From Nostoc piscinale CENA21 (GTDB taxonomy: Bacteria; Cyanobacteriota; Cyanobacteriia; Cyanobacteriales; Nostocaceae), in the NCBI RefSeq assembly GCF_001298445.1, contig NZ_CP012036.1, positions 543,267 to 607,266 on the forward strand: 64,000 nucleotides of DNA, written 5' to 3'. The notes beneath the pieces were generated by a model. The model saw nothing but the letters and a program-made list of their open reading frames with translations, made no database searches and was not told the DNA's origin. The position numbers were made by a program, and so were the translations under genes. Shown piece after piece: positions 35,685 to 45,800 of this stretch. How positions within the stretch are numbered: the stretch's first letter is position 1; each line of letters begins with the position of its first letter.

Positions 35685-35729
35685 TTTCATCATTCTGCTT
35701 TTTGACAAATGACCAATGACAAATAACAA

Positions 35730-36344
35730 ATGACTATTCCAAAGACAACTTTAATTTTGGTATTGTTGGCGCTGGGTTTAGGTGGTTTCGTATATTTCCA
35801 TGAAATTAGAGGCGCAACTCAGCAAGAAGAAGTCAAGGCGAAACAGCAGCAAATTTTTGCGTTTGCGGAAGATGATGTGCAGTCTTTGACAGTCAAAACC
35901 AAAGCTTACACTCTGATGTTGGAACGCAATTCCAAGGGTAGCGAACCTAAATGGTTGCTGAAATATCCAGTTTCAGATTCAGCCAATGATGCGATCGTTT
36001 CTTATTTAACGGATTTGTTGGTTAAAGGTAAAAGCGATCGCACCATATCAACCTCTGCTAACCAACTCACAGAATTTGGTTTAGCCCAACCCAACGCCAC
36101 CATTGAGATTAAACTGAAAAATCAGCAAACACATCAGTTAATTTTGGGCAAATCTGATTTTAATAATCGTTTTGTGTATGCTCAAGCTGACTCACCTACG
36201 CAACCAAACGGCAATATCAATGTATTATTAGTATCTACAGATTTTGCTAATGCCGTTAACCGGGAGTTATCAGAATGGCGACAAACTGTTGATAACAGTA
36301 AATCAACTCCTTTACCCACGAATCTTCCTCTTCCAACACCTTAG
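35730..36344 (+). CDS. DUF4340 domain protein, fourth gene of the Gld-like operon
   Basis: A 204-residue protein with one N-terminal membrane helix (residues 6-21, TLILVLLALGLGGFVYF) and a periplasmic domain. The pattern of short strands (QSLTVKTKAYTLMLERN, WLLKYPVSDSANDAIVSYLT, EFGLAQPNATIEIKLK, LILGKSDFNNRFVYAQ) matches DUF4340, which usually follows GldG-type genes. It probably assists the exporter at the periplasmic side. The C-terminus is a short Thr/Pro-rich tail ending LPLPTP. It is transcribed with the preceding gene across the heptamer repeat. Confidence 0.78.
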   Translation: MTIPKTTLILVLLALGLGGFVYFHEIRGATQQEEVKAKQQQIFAFAEDDVQSLTVKTKAYTLMLERNSKGSEPKWLLKYPVSDSANDAIVSYLTDLLVKGKSDRTISTSANQLTEFGLAQPNATIEIKLKNQQTHQLILGKSDFNNRFVYAQADSPTQPNGNINVLLVSTDFANAVNRELSEWRQTVDNSKSTPLPTNLPLPTP

Positions 36345-36400
36345 AAAAAGTATGAAGTAGGAATTGACGGAAATTAAATTTCTTTAACTACAATTATTTT

Positions 36401-37255
36401 ATGTCCAATACAACTGCCACCTTGCTTATTTCTTGTCCTGATCAACGAGGACTTGTTGCCAAAATTGCTAACTTTATTTATGCCAATGGTGGCAATATTA
36501 TTCATGCAGATCAGCACACAGATTTTTCGGCGGGGTTGTTTCTAACTCGTATAGAATGGCAGTTAGAAGGATTTAATTTACCTAAAGATTTAATTGGCCC
36601 AGCGTTTAATGCGATCGCTCAACCTTTAGGAGCTAAATGGGAACTCCATTTTTCTGACACTGTACCACGCATCGCAATCTGGGTCAGCCGCCAAGACCAC
36701 TGTCTTTATGATTTAATTTGGCGACACCGTGCTAAAGAATTCGCTGCCGAAATTCCGTTAATTATTAGCAATCATCCTCATTTAAAAGTAGTTGCAGACC
36801 AATTTGGTATTGATTTCCATCACCTTCCAATTACCAAAGAAAACAAACCAGAACAAGAAGCTAAACAATTAGAATTATTATGCAAATACGAAATTGATTT
36901 AGTTGTACTGGCAAAATATATGCAAATTGTCAGTGCCGATTTTATTGCTCAATTTCCTCAAATTATTAATATTCATCACTCATTTTTACCAGCTTTTGTC
37001 GGCGCAAATCCCTATCATAGAGCTTTTGAGAGAGGTGTAAAAATCATTGGCGCAACCTCTCATTATGTGACTACAGATTTAGATGCAGGCCCAATTATAG
37101 AACAAGATGTAGTGAGAGTTAGCCACCGCGATGAAGTAGAAGATTTGGTTAGAAAAGGTAAGGATTTAGAGAGAATAGTATTAGCCAGAGCGGTACGGCT
37201 ACACTTACAAAACCGTGTTTTAGTTTATGGTAATCGCACCGTCGTATTTGAGTAA
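36401..37255 (+). CDS. purU: Formyltetrahydrofolate deformylase
   Basis: PurU hydrolyses 10-formyl-tetrahydrofolate to formate and tetrahydrofolate, balancing one-carbon pools and feeding formate to purine synthesis. The 284-residue protein has an N-terminal ACT domain (TLLISCPDQRGLVAKIANFI) and a C-terminal formyltransferase fold (RIAIWVSRQDHCLYDLIWR, LVVLAKYMQIVSADFI, NIHHSFLPAFVGANPYHRAF, GATSHYVTTDLDAGPIIEQD). The formyl-transferase Asn-His-Asp triad is visible as N (INIHHS), H and D (LDAGPI). Complete and of normal length; convergent with crtW. Confidence 0.93.
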   Translation: MSNTTATLLISCPDQRGLVAKIANFIYANGGNIIHADQHTDFSAGLFLTRIEWQLEGFNLPKDLIGPAFNAIAQPLGAKWELHFSDTVPRIAIWVSRQDHCLYDLIWRHRAKEFAAEIPLIISNHPHLKVVADQFGIDFHHLPITKENKPEQEAKQLELLCKYEIDLVVLAKYMQIVSADFIAQFPQIINIHHSFLPAFVGANPYHRAFERGVKIIGATSHYVTTDLDAGPIIEQDVVRVSHRDEVEDLVRKGKDLERIVLARAVRLHLQNRVLVYGNRTVVFE

Positions 37256-37290
37256 ATCGCTAAGTTGGGTTGCTAAAATACCTGATAAAC

Positions 37291-38070
37291 TTATTGCTGC
37301 TTCTCAGCCTGATAAACCTCTGGTAATTGCCACCAAGGAATATGAGGATATTCGTGATGTTCTTGATGATAACCAAAATGGTAACAAGTAATAAATGACC
37401 AAAACACAGGTAAATGAGTACTACGTGTACAGTGCAAACTTGTGTATCCCTCTGCAAGTCTTCTATGAGGAAGAAAGGTGCCGAAATAAAATAATTGAAT
37501 TGAACTGAAAATAGATGGTATACACCAAAATAAAATTAAATTAGTTTCAGGTATATTACAGACATATCTCAGAAAAATATATACCAATATAAATCTCAGA
37601 TGTTGCCGCCAATTCCAATAAGATTTAATGAAGTTAAAATACCAGGCAAAAAAGTTTTGCTGCTGATGATCATAAAAATCTGGATCATCTTTAGTAGCCG
37701 GATAGTGGTGATGTGACCAGTGTTTTGTGAGTAGCTCTTGATAAGAAAATAGTGCGTACAAAAATACACATATTCTACCTATCCAATTATTAATTTTGGG
37801 ATTTTGGGGAAACACTACGCCGTGCATAGCATCATGAGCAGTAATAAATAATCCTGTGTATAAAAATGTCTGCCAAAGTATCGCTATAGCTATTAAGGGA
37901 ATTGGGGTTTGATAAATATTGAGTAAGAAAAATAATGTGATACTTATTACCCACAAGCCTAAAATCAGACCAGCAATGAGAATACCTTGAAATGTTTTTA
38001 GTGCTGCGCTAATAACAAAATCTGGCTGTTTTGATTGTGATGATAATGAATCAATCTGAGTCATCCGCAA
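37291..38070 (-). CDS. crtW: Beta-carotene 4-ketolase (CrtW type)
   Basis: CrtW adds 4-keto groups to beta-carotene, giving echinenone and canthaxanthin. It is a membrane di-iron enzyme of the fatty-acid-desaturase/hydroxylase superfamily. The 259-residue protein has the three His boxes at H79-x3-H83 (HDAMH), residues 117-122 (HWSHHH) and residues 235-239 (HQEHH), and four or so membrane helices (about 28-50, 56-78, 160-180, 180-198). The sequence LWQTFLYTGLFITAHDAMHG and PSIFSSIQLFYFGTFLPH are diagnostic for CrtW against plain desaturases. The start could also be the ATG two codons later. Keto-carotenoids protect against high light and also serve as ligands for orange carotenoid protein. Confidence 0.88.
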   Translation of the reverse strand: MRMTQIDSLSSQSKQPDFVISAALKTFQGILIAGLILGLWVISITLFFLLNIYQTPIPLIAIAILWQTFLYTGLFITAHDAMHGVVFPQNPKINNWIGRICVFLYALFSYQELLTKHWSHHHYPATKDDPDFYDHQQQNFFAWYFNFIKSYWNWRQHLRFILVYIFLRYVCNIPETNLILFWCIPSIFSSIQLFYFGTFLPHRRLAEGYTSLHCTRSTHLPVFWSFITCYHFGYHQEHHEYPHIPWWQLPEVYQAEKQQ

Positions 38071-38359
38071 ATCCTAGATTGTTAATTTACCTCTATTGTA
38101 TAAGGATTTATTTGTTGATTTTTTTTTATTTTAAGGTTTGCTCGAATTACTATATATTTTGATATTTAAGAGAAATAATTCAATTATCTATCTTGAGTTT
38201 CAATAGATATACTGTACTAAAGTCAGATATTGGTAATATATCTGATGTATTAGCTACTACATCAGATATGTGAACAGCAGAGGCAAGGAGACAGGGTAGA
38301 CAAGGGAGAGATACTTGTTAATCATTTAGGATTGCTATAGGTAGCAAAAAATTGGATTT

Positions 38360-38747
38360 TTAAACTTCATAAATTTCTAATGGTAAGTTATCTGGGTCTT
38401 GAAAAAAGGTAAATTTCTTACCCGTAATTTCATCAACCCTAATATTTTCTGTCTCTATGTTGTGCAAGTGTAATTCAGCCACGGTTGCTTCTATATTTTC
38501 AACAGCAAAGGCTAAATGTCTTAAACCACAAGCTTCAGGATTGCTGAATCTTTGGAGGGGATTGGGAAAAGAAAATAATTCAATCTGAGTATGTTCATTA
38601 ACCCGTAAATCTAGTTTATAAGAGTTTCTGGCGGCTCGAAATGTTTCTTGAATAATGGCAAAGCCTAGAATATCTACATAAAATTTTTTTTGAGCGTTCA
38701 TAGTCGGAACAAATAATTGCTATATGATGTATGCCAAGAATTTTCAT
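38360..38747 (-). CDS. VOC family protein, YaeR-like (frameshift at 38684-38691)
   Basis: Restored, about 129 residues, starting MKILGIHHIAIICSDYERSK at 38747. An A8 run (T8 on the plus strand) breaks the frame. With seven A it reads KKFYVDILGFAIIQETFRAA and continues to NLPLEIYEV. The residues IHHIAII (metal His), IELFSFPNP and PEACGLRHLAFAVENIE are characteristic of the YaeR/lactoylglutathione-lyase-like branch. The function of this branch is not established. It lies between crtW and a bestrophin gene on the same strand. Confidence 0.72.
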
Positions 38748-38808
38748 AAAAATGAATTATTTGATTATAGGCGATCGCACTTTATTAACCATCTAAAAAT
38801 CTGTGAGG

Positions 38809-39763
38809 TTAAATATCTGGATTAGTGTATGAAAAGTTAATTTGTTTTTCTATGTTGTCTTGGTCTTCGATTGTTTGAAAAGCAATAAATTCTTCAATAT
38901 TACTTTTGATAGTTTGGCAAATTTTATCTAATGGCAAATCATTATGATCGTAACCAAAGGGATTTTCAATTTCTACGCCAATTTCTTCAATGCCAAACAA
39001 AGCAAAACTGACAAGAGCCACAAATAAACCTGTCCATAGACCTAAATCTTTAACAAATTGAAATGGCAGAATTAAACAATAAATAAATACTAATTGATTT
39101 AGATGAATCACATAAGCAGGGGGAATTGGTGTTTTTAAAATACGTTCGCAACCACCGACATTATCCATCAAGTTATTCATGAGAGTGTGAATACTAGTCA
39201 ATTGATAATTTGTTAAAAGACCACGTTTATATTCTTGCTGTAAGTAATTTCCTAACAAGCGAGAAATTTCTAAAGGCATGTTTTGAATATTTTGCAAATT
39301 GCTATATTGAGCAGGGGAAATCCAAGGTTTTAATTCTTCACTGGCTGGTTCATACCGAAGATATAATTTTTTGGCGATCGCAAATGCTGGTAATAAACGT
39401 AATGCGGCTATTTTGCGTTCTCTGTCGTCAGATTCCACTTCGTCTACTGCAACCCAAATTTTCCAAGCTAAATTGCGGATAGTATTAACTGTGCTACCCC
39501 AAAGTTTTCTCCCTTCCCAAAATCGCTCATAAGCTGTATTAGTCCGAAAAACTAACAATAAACCCAAAACAATACTAGGAATTACAGTGCCTAATACGGG
39601 TTGAGCAACTGGCAATTCCTTGAAGTCAAGAAAAGAAATGATCACGCCAAATGCACCACAAAAAACAGAGCGTTCTAAAACTCCGGGAATCACCGAACCG
39701 TGGAATCTAAATATTTCTTTTAGCCATTTTTTTTTTGACAGGGCTTTGAGTTTTTCTGACCAT
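38809..39763 (-). CDS. Bestrophin family (UPF0187) anion channel (frameshift at 39727-39736)
   Basis: Restored, about 318 residues. A GTC-A10 run breaks the frame near the N-terminus; with nine A it reads KWLKEIFRFHGSVIPGVLER, the usual bestrophin start, from the ATG at 39763. Diagnostic motifs are SVIPSIVLGLLLVFRTNTAY then ERFWEGRKLWG, and the late helix pair around IYCLILPFQFVKDLGLWTG. Bacterial bestrophins form pentameric ion channels; thylakoid bestrophins conduct chloride or bicarbonate. The location in cyanobacterial membranes is not given by sequence. The acidic C-terminus (IENPFGYDHNDLPLD) matches the family's regulatory tail. Confidence 0.82.
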
Positions 39764-39805
39764 AAATAGTTATCAGATTTTTACATTAATCAAAGATACA
39801 ATTTA

Positions 39806-40833
39806 TTATCTTACAGGCATCCAGCCATTTGCTGTGCATACTCCGGCTTCGCTTCTGGGTGGAATACACCAATAATTCTGTCCATCAAATATGAGATTTT
39901 CTTGAATATAATTTAATTCCGAAATTGGTCTCCATTCTTGATTGCCAGCCTCATCATAATAGCGATACTGTTCTCCTTTGACTTCTAGACCTTGATCAGT
40001 TCCGCCAAGTACATAAAAACCTGGTTTAATTGGCGCAGATGTATTTGCGATTAAAGATGATTCACAAACTGTTTCATCACCTTTACAACCTTTGGCGATT
40101 TGTCCATTAGCTGCGAGGCTGTAAACTTTACCGTCTTTAAAAAAGTAATCCCAGTCCACTGCCATCTTGCAAGATGAGGGGATTGGAGAATTTACCCTGG
40201 TATTGAATGGAACTTTCAAATGTACCCTGAAGCTTAACAATAGTAGTGCCATCAGCTGCGATCGCAATTGATTGACCTGTGCCACTACCTCCTAGAAAAT
40301 TAAATAAGCGAGTCCCGATAAATGGTGGTTTCTCTGGACGAGAAGATTGTGAAGTTTGTTGATGAACATTGGCATTTTTTCTCAATTGACCAATGCCAAA
40401 CGACTCGTTCTGTATTACTACGGTCAGCTATTGTGGCTGAAATCCACAACAATTCACCAGCTTGGTTAGTAAACTCAAATCGACAAGCACCAACTCCTGT
40501 CCCGGAACAGTCTTTCACCTCTGTATATCCGAAATCATATAATTCTTTCACAGAAGTATCTTGAAGATTAGGCGCATCGCCTTGCAAATCCGGTTGCCAG
40601 CCTTGTTGAAGCACTTGTTCTCGCGCTTGTTGATATGGCATACCTGCTTGGAGATTCAGTTTGGAAACGGAATTGTTAGTCTGAGGAAGTTGGGCTTGAT
40701 GTGTGGCGGTGTGAGGATTTAAGCTTTTGCTTGGCTGCACATTAGAAGTTGCAAAACTTGTACATCCACTAGCGATCGCTCCTATTAAAATTGTCACAAG
40801 AGTACCTGCGATCGTATAACCACACAATTTCAT
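39806..40833 (-). CDS. Lipoprotein of unknown function (two frameshifts)
   Basis: The gene reads through if one base is removed at T6 40375-40380 (IEKNANVHQQTSQSS) and one at A6 40139-40144 (LGLLFKDGKVYSLAANGQ). Restored, it is about 341 residues. A lipobox is at the end of the signal peptide (AIASGC, residues 19-24). Two blocks with conserved-looking Cys follow (LYDFGYTEVKDCSGTGVGAC and IAKGCKGDETVCESS). The C-terminus QNYWCIPPRSEAGVCTANGW has two more Cys. No known domain recognised. It lies between the bestrophin gene and an RTX gene on the same strand. Confidence 0.55.
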
Positions 40834-41105
40834 GTTTTTCCCCTCAGTGAAGTGGTCTGTCCCATTAATTTTAAAGTTTGTAGTTGGGTTTTAGCCTTTA
40901 ATTTAAGCGATAAATCGCAACTACGAACCCCTCAAGATTAATGAGACGAACCACTAAATCAATTACAAGACTTACGCAGAGATTACGGAAAATTTAACCA
41001 CAGAGACACCAGTGCATTCAGTTACTAGATTTCCTCACTGGCACATCACCGAGAAATGAGAGTTTGACAGGTTTTTGTGTAAGTTCTAAATTATACATCG
41101 TTAAC

Positions 41106-42833
41106 CTAAACTGCGGTTGTAAAGTTAGTAATTCCTAAAGTCCCAGTTAATCCTGTCACTTCAATCACTGTATCCGTATTAGCATTAAACCCAGCTATAT
41201 TATCATTGATAGCTACAAAAGTCCGGCTACCAAAAGTAAATCGAGCAGCAAAGTTAGAACCAAAATTAGACATAGTTAATCTAGCTTGAATTCCACTTAT
41301 ATCAAGACTTGTAACCGAGCCAGCATTTAAAAATCCAGCACGTGTACTTGCCACTAAAAAGAGATCATTACCTGTATTAGCATTAAAATCGGTAATTCTA
41401 TCAAATTTATTGAGCAGAGAATCAGTTAACTGGCGGTAGTCAAATCTATCTACGCCTAAACCTCCAGATAAAGTATCAATCCCAGCACCACCAACTAGTC
41501 TGTCATTACCAGCACCACCACTGAGGATATTGTTACCAGAGTTGCCTGTAATAATGTTATTAGCTGCATTACCAGTACCATTAATGGCTGCTGTGCCTGT
41601 CAAAGTCAAATTTTCGATATTTGGTAAAGCCGCGAGACTAAAAGTGACACTAGAAGAAACTGTATCTACACCTGCTCCTGCATTTTCGATGATGGTGTCA
41701 GTCGTAGTATCAACAATATAAGTATCATTGCCTAAACCTCCAGATAAAGTATCAACCCCCGCACCACCAATCAGTCTGTCATTACCAGCACCACCATTAA
41801 GGATATTGTTACCAGAGTTGCCTGTAATAATGTTATTAGCTGCATTACCAGTACCATTAATGGCTGCTGTGCCTGTCAAAGTCAAATTTTCGATATTTGG
41901 TAAAGCAGCGAGACTAAAAGTGACACTAGAAGAAACCGTATCTACACCTGCTCCTGCATTTTCGGTAATGGTGTCAGTTGTAGTATCAACAATATAAGTA
42001 TCATCCCCTAAACCTCCAGATAGGGTATCAATCCCAGCACCACCAATGAGTCTGTCATTACCAGCACCACCATTGATAATATTGTTATTTAACGTTCCAT
42101 ACAGAACATAATTTGTTGGATTTCCATAGCTAGACAGAATAAAGTCTGTCGTGTTAACTGCATAATTACCAAAGTCATTAAAATACCTAAAAATTGATGT
42201 ATTAATTTCATCAAAAAGATAGGTTTTGTAATAACTGAGGTTAAATTGACTTGTCGTGAAATCTATTAAACTCTTTTGATTTAACTGTGCTAGTATCTCT
42301 GCCGCAGCAATACCACCTCGTAAATGCGCCCCGCCTAGAATACCAGATAAAGAAATAGTAGTTTGCTCTGTATATATGATTCGGTTTCCGTTCACATCTC
42401 TCTCGAAGTCAGTGCGAGCAGCATTTAATCTGTAATATCTAACTGTTTTAACTCCTTGATTAGCAGAGTTAGATAAATAAGTCTCTATATTGCTGATGCC
42501 TCTTGCACTTAATCCAGAATTGATATAGCCATAATTGACAAAAAATGCTTCCCGAATTGATGTTTCTTGAGCAAATGGATTTGCCTTCCAAGACTCAAAG
42601 CTAGTTACTCCATTCTTGCCTGTCCAAGTTCCATTAAAGATTCCATCATAATCATTACCATCACTATTGTAGTAATCTAAGTCTACAAATAAAACTTCTG
42701 AAAACTGGTACTTACCTACAGCATTTGTGTTTGAATTTTGTGCGCTGTACTGGAGTGGATCTCCTGATGGTCTTCCCGATTCTAATGCTCCTAAAGCTTC
42801 TAAAAATTGCTCAAAATTTCCCTTTGATATCAT
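41106..42833 (-). CDS. Secreted RTX repeat protein with a lysozyme-like N-terminal domain
   Basis: A 575-residue protein. The C-terminal half carries calcium-binding RTX nonapeptides (GGAGNDRLIGGAGIDTLSGG) arranged in near-identical 92-residue (276 bp) units with starts near 42013, 41737 and 41461. There is no N-terminal signal peptide, so type I secretion by the C-terminus is likely. The N-terminus (FLEALGALESGRPSGDPLQY, NAVGKYQFSEVLF) resembles the catalytic start of transglycosylase or lysozyme domains, with a candidate Glu near residue 18. A dedicated T1SS is not in the window. Peptidoglycan or polysaccharide cleavage is inferred from the motif only. Confidence 0.7.
   Translation of the reverse strand: MISKGNFEQFLEALGALESGRPSGDPLQYSAQNSNTNAVGKYQFSEVLFVDLDYYNSDGNDYDGIFNGTWTGKNGVTSFESWKANPFAQETSIREAFFVNYGYINSGLSARGISNIETYLSNSANQGVKTVRYYRLNAARTDFERDVNGNRIIYTEQTTISLSGILGGAHLRGGIAAAEILAQLNQKSLIDFTTSQFNLSYYKTYLFDEINTSIFRYFNDFGNYAVNTTDFILSSYGNPTNYVLYGTLNNNIINGGAGNDRLIGGAGIDTLSGGLGDDTYIVDTTTDTITENAGAGVDTVSSSVTFSLAALPNIENLTLTGTAAINGTGNAANNIITGNSGNNILNGGAGNDRLIGGAGVDTLSGGLGNDTYIVDTTTDTIIENAGAGVDTVSSSVTFSLAALPNIENLTLTGTAAINGTGNAANNIITGNSGNNILSGGAGNDRLVGGAGIDTLSGGLGVDRFDYRQLTDSLLNKFDRITDFNANTGNDLFLVASTRAGFLNAGSVTSLDISGIQARLTMSNFGSNFAARFTFGSRTFVAINDNIAGFNANTDTVIEVTGLTGTLGITNFTTAV
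41440..42080 (-). repeat. 276 bp tandem repeat within the RTX gene
   Basis: Near-identical blocks start at about 41461, 41737 and 42013, a period of exactly 276 bp (92 codons). Each encodes an RTX pair plus a TDTI-ENAGAGVDTVSSSV spacer. Confidence 0.85.
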
Positions 42834-42865
42834 AAAACTCCTAATAAATTAACTCAAAAACATAT

Positions 42866-45800
42866 TTAGCGATTCTGGCAAGTAGGTATAGACAAAGATG
42901 TGTTAGGTGCGGCTGTGGAATTATGAGCCACTAGTGTCACTTGGCCTTGGTTATTAAATATCCAGCCAGTAGCAGGAATCAGATTTGGGATATCAACAAC
43001 TTTTGGTAATTGTGTATGTGTAGCTCTAGATTGATAGATTGGCGCTATCCTATTTCTTAAGCGTGTATCTGACCAAATAACTTCACTAGTTAGAGGTTCA
43101 TTAGGAGTAACAGGTAGTCCACCACGCCCAGTGACTGTAAGCTGACTACCTTGAGAACTATTAACAGCAACACAGCTTTGCTCAATTAGTTGAGAGGGAT
43201 CGATGATATTTGTTGATAAAACTAAAACACCACGCGCAGGATCAACATCGGGGGTATTAATATTCACTACTCCATTAATCCCAAATTGGGAACTTGCTGT
43301 AATATCACTTGTGGGAGTATTAAAAGGTCGGCTCTGAATTCCAAATAAGTTTTGCGCTGTAATATCAATTCTTCCTCCACTGCCTGTAAAAGCATTAGCA
43401 GTAATGTCAGTATTTTCTGAAGGGATAGCGACAACAAAACCATTTGGAATATTAATTTTGATATTTCCACCATCACCACCGGATGCGTTGGTACCTGCTG
43501 TGGTAGAAACTGCACTGCCTCGACGTAAGAATAATAAATTAGCAATACTTAAGCTGATATCACCACCATTACCAGATAAAGTCTGGGCTGTAATCTTCCC
43601 GCCATCTAACCGCACTAAATCGGCTGTGACATCTATATTGCCTGCCTCTGCTACATTTCCAGTACTACTCACGGAAACTTGCGACCCATTTTGAACACGT
43701 AAAGTATCAGATGCCTTGATAATGACATTTCCACCTTTGCCAGTTGCTAAAGTGGCTGCGGATATTTCTGCACCATCCAAAATACGTAATTCAGGAGTTG
43801 TAATTCTTATTGCTCCGGCATTGCCTGTACCTTGAGTTTGGCTAAACAAACCACTGGCAAATCTTTGATCTGATGACCTTCCAATCAACTCTACTGTTTC
43901 GGTAGCATTTACAGTCAAGTTACCACCTTGACCTGTACCCAAAGTACCGGTTGAGACTTGTGCGCCATCAAAAACTTGAAGTATGGGAGTGTTAATTGTT
44001 AAGTCTCCTGAACTGCCTGTAGCTTGGCGTTCAGCTTGAGCAAACAATCCACTGGCAAATTGACCATCTTGGGAACGACCGATGAGTTGGGTTGATGCGG
44101 AGGCGTTTACAGTCAAATTACCACCCTGACCTACACCTAAAGTACCTGCGGAGACTTGTGCGCCATCTAATATTCGTAGTATTGGGGTGGTAATAATGAT
44201 GTTGCCTGCGTTTCCTGAGCCTTGGGTTTGAGCAAACAACCCACTGGCAAATTGACTATCTTGGGAACGACCGATGAGTTGGGTTGATTCAGTGGCGTTT
44301 ACAGTCAAATTACCACCTTTACCTGCACCCAAAGTACCAGCTGAGACTTGTGCGCCATCAAAAACTTGAAGTATGGGAGTGTTAATTGTTAAGTCTCCTG
44401 AACTGCCTGTAGCTTGGCGTTCAGCTTGAGCAAACAATCCACTGGCAAATTGACCATCTTGGGAACGACCGATGAGTTGGGTTGATGCGGAGGCGTTTAC
44501 AGTCAAATTACCACCTTTACCTGCACTCAAAGTACCTGCGGAGACTTGTGCGCCATCCAATATCCGTAGTACGGGAGTGGTAATGATGATGTTGCCTGCG
44601 TTTCCTGAGCCTTGGGTTTGAGCAAACAACCCACTGGCAAATTGACTATCTTGGGAACGACCGATGAGTTGGGTTGATTCGGTGGCGTTCACTGTCAAAT
44701 TACCACCTTTACCTGCACCCAAATTACTGACGGAAATTTGTCCGCCATCCAATATCCGCAGTATGGGAGTGGTAATAGTTAAATTACCTGTATCGCCTAA
44801 ACCTTGAGATTCAGTCAGTAAGCGACTATCTCTGCCTACCAATTCTACTGATTTAGTTGCATTGACTGTTAAGTTGCCACCGTCACCTGCGCCCAAAGAA
44901 TTTACTGATACCTGTCCTCTATTTTGAATCAATAAATTACCAGTATGAATTGTCAAATTGCCACTATCACCTGCATTTGCGGCGGTACTTTCTGTTTGTG
45001 TAAACAAACGGCTCCCACTACCAGTTACTTGCAATACTTCGGAAGCATTAATATTTAAATTCCCGCTTTTGCGAACTCCTGTTGTTGAAGACACAACCTC
45101 TGCTCCATCTTGGAGAAGTAATCTAGGGCTGGTGATGGTTAAATCTCCAGATATAGCAGTACCTTCATTGAGAATAAAGAAGCGATTATTGCTCCCAATT
45201 AATTGCACTGATTCTGAAGCATTAACTGTTAAACCTTCACCAATACCATTGCCAAAAATCCCGACTTGAACCAATGAGCCATCAGTCAGCGAAATGTTAG
45301 CGCCTTGTAGGTGAATACTGCCGCCTAGACTGCCTATTGTTGTGGCAGTAGCTTGTCGCAGATTAATATTCTGGAAGTCGTTTACATCTTTGTAGTTAAG
45401 GATGTAACCTATGGATGTTGGTGTCAAATTCACCACACTATTGCTACCAACACTTCCCAGTTCAATTCGTCCATTAGGTGCTGTTAAAACACCTCCTGTT
45501 ATAGTCAAATCGCCACCTACTAGTGCCAACGTTGTATTGGCCTGTACTTGTAAACCTATTGTCTGATTCAGGCTATCGGTAGTTCTGGACTGATTCTCAA
45601 TTCTTCCTGGATTTGTACCAAACTGTAAACCAATAGGCTGGTTGATAGTTAATAAAGGATTAGTATCCGGATTTGTCGCACTAAATTCTATTCCATCGGT
45701 AAATGTCACACTACTAGCAGTACTAGCAATAAAAGAGCCGCCAATATTTAATCGGGCATTCGGCCCAAAAATAATCCCTTGAGGATTAATCAGAAAGAGG

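Noticed and set aside
41530..41997. Two similar plus-strand frames (63 and 89 codons)
   Set aside because: They are the antisense of the RTX repeats and are similar only because the RTX units are.
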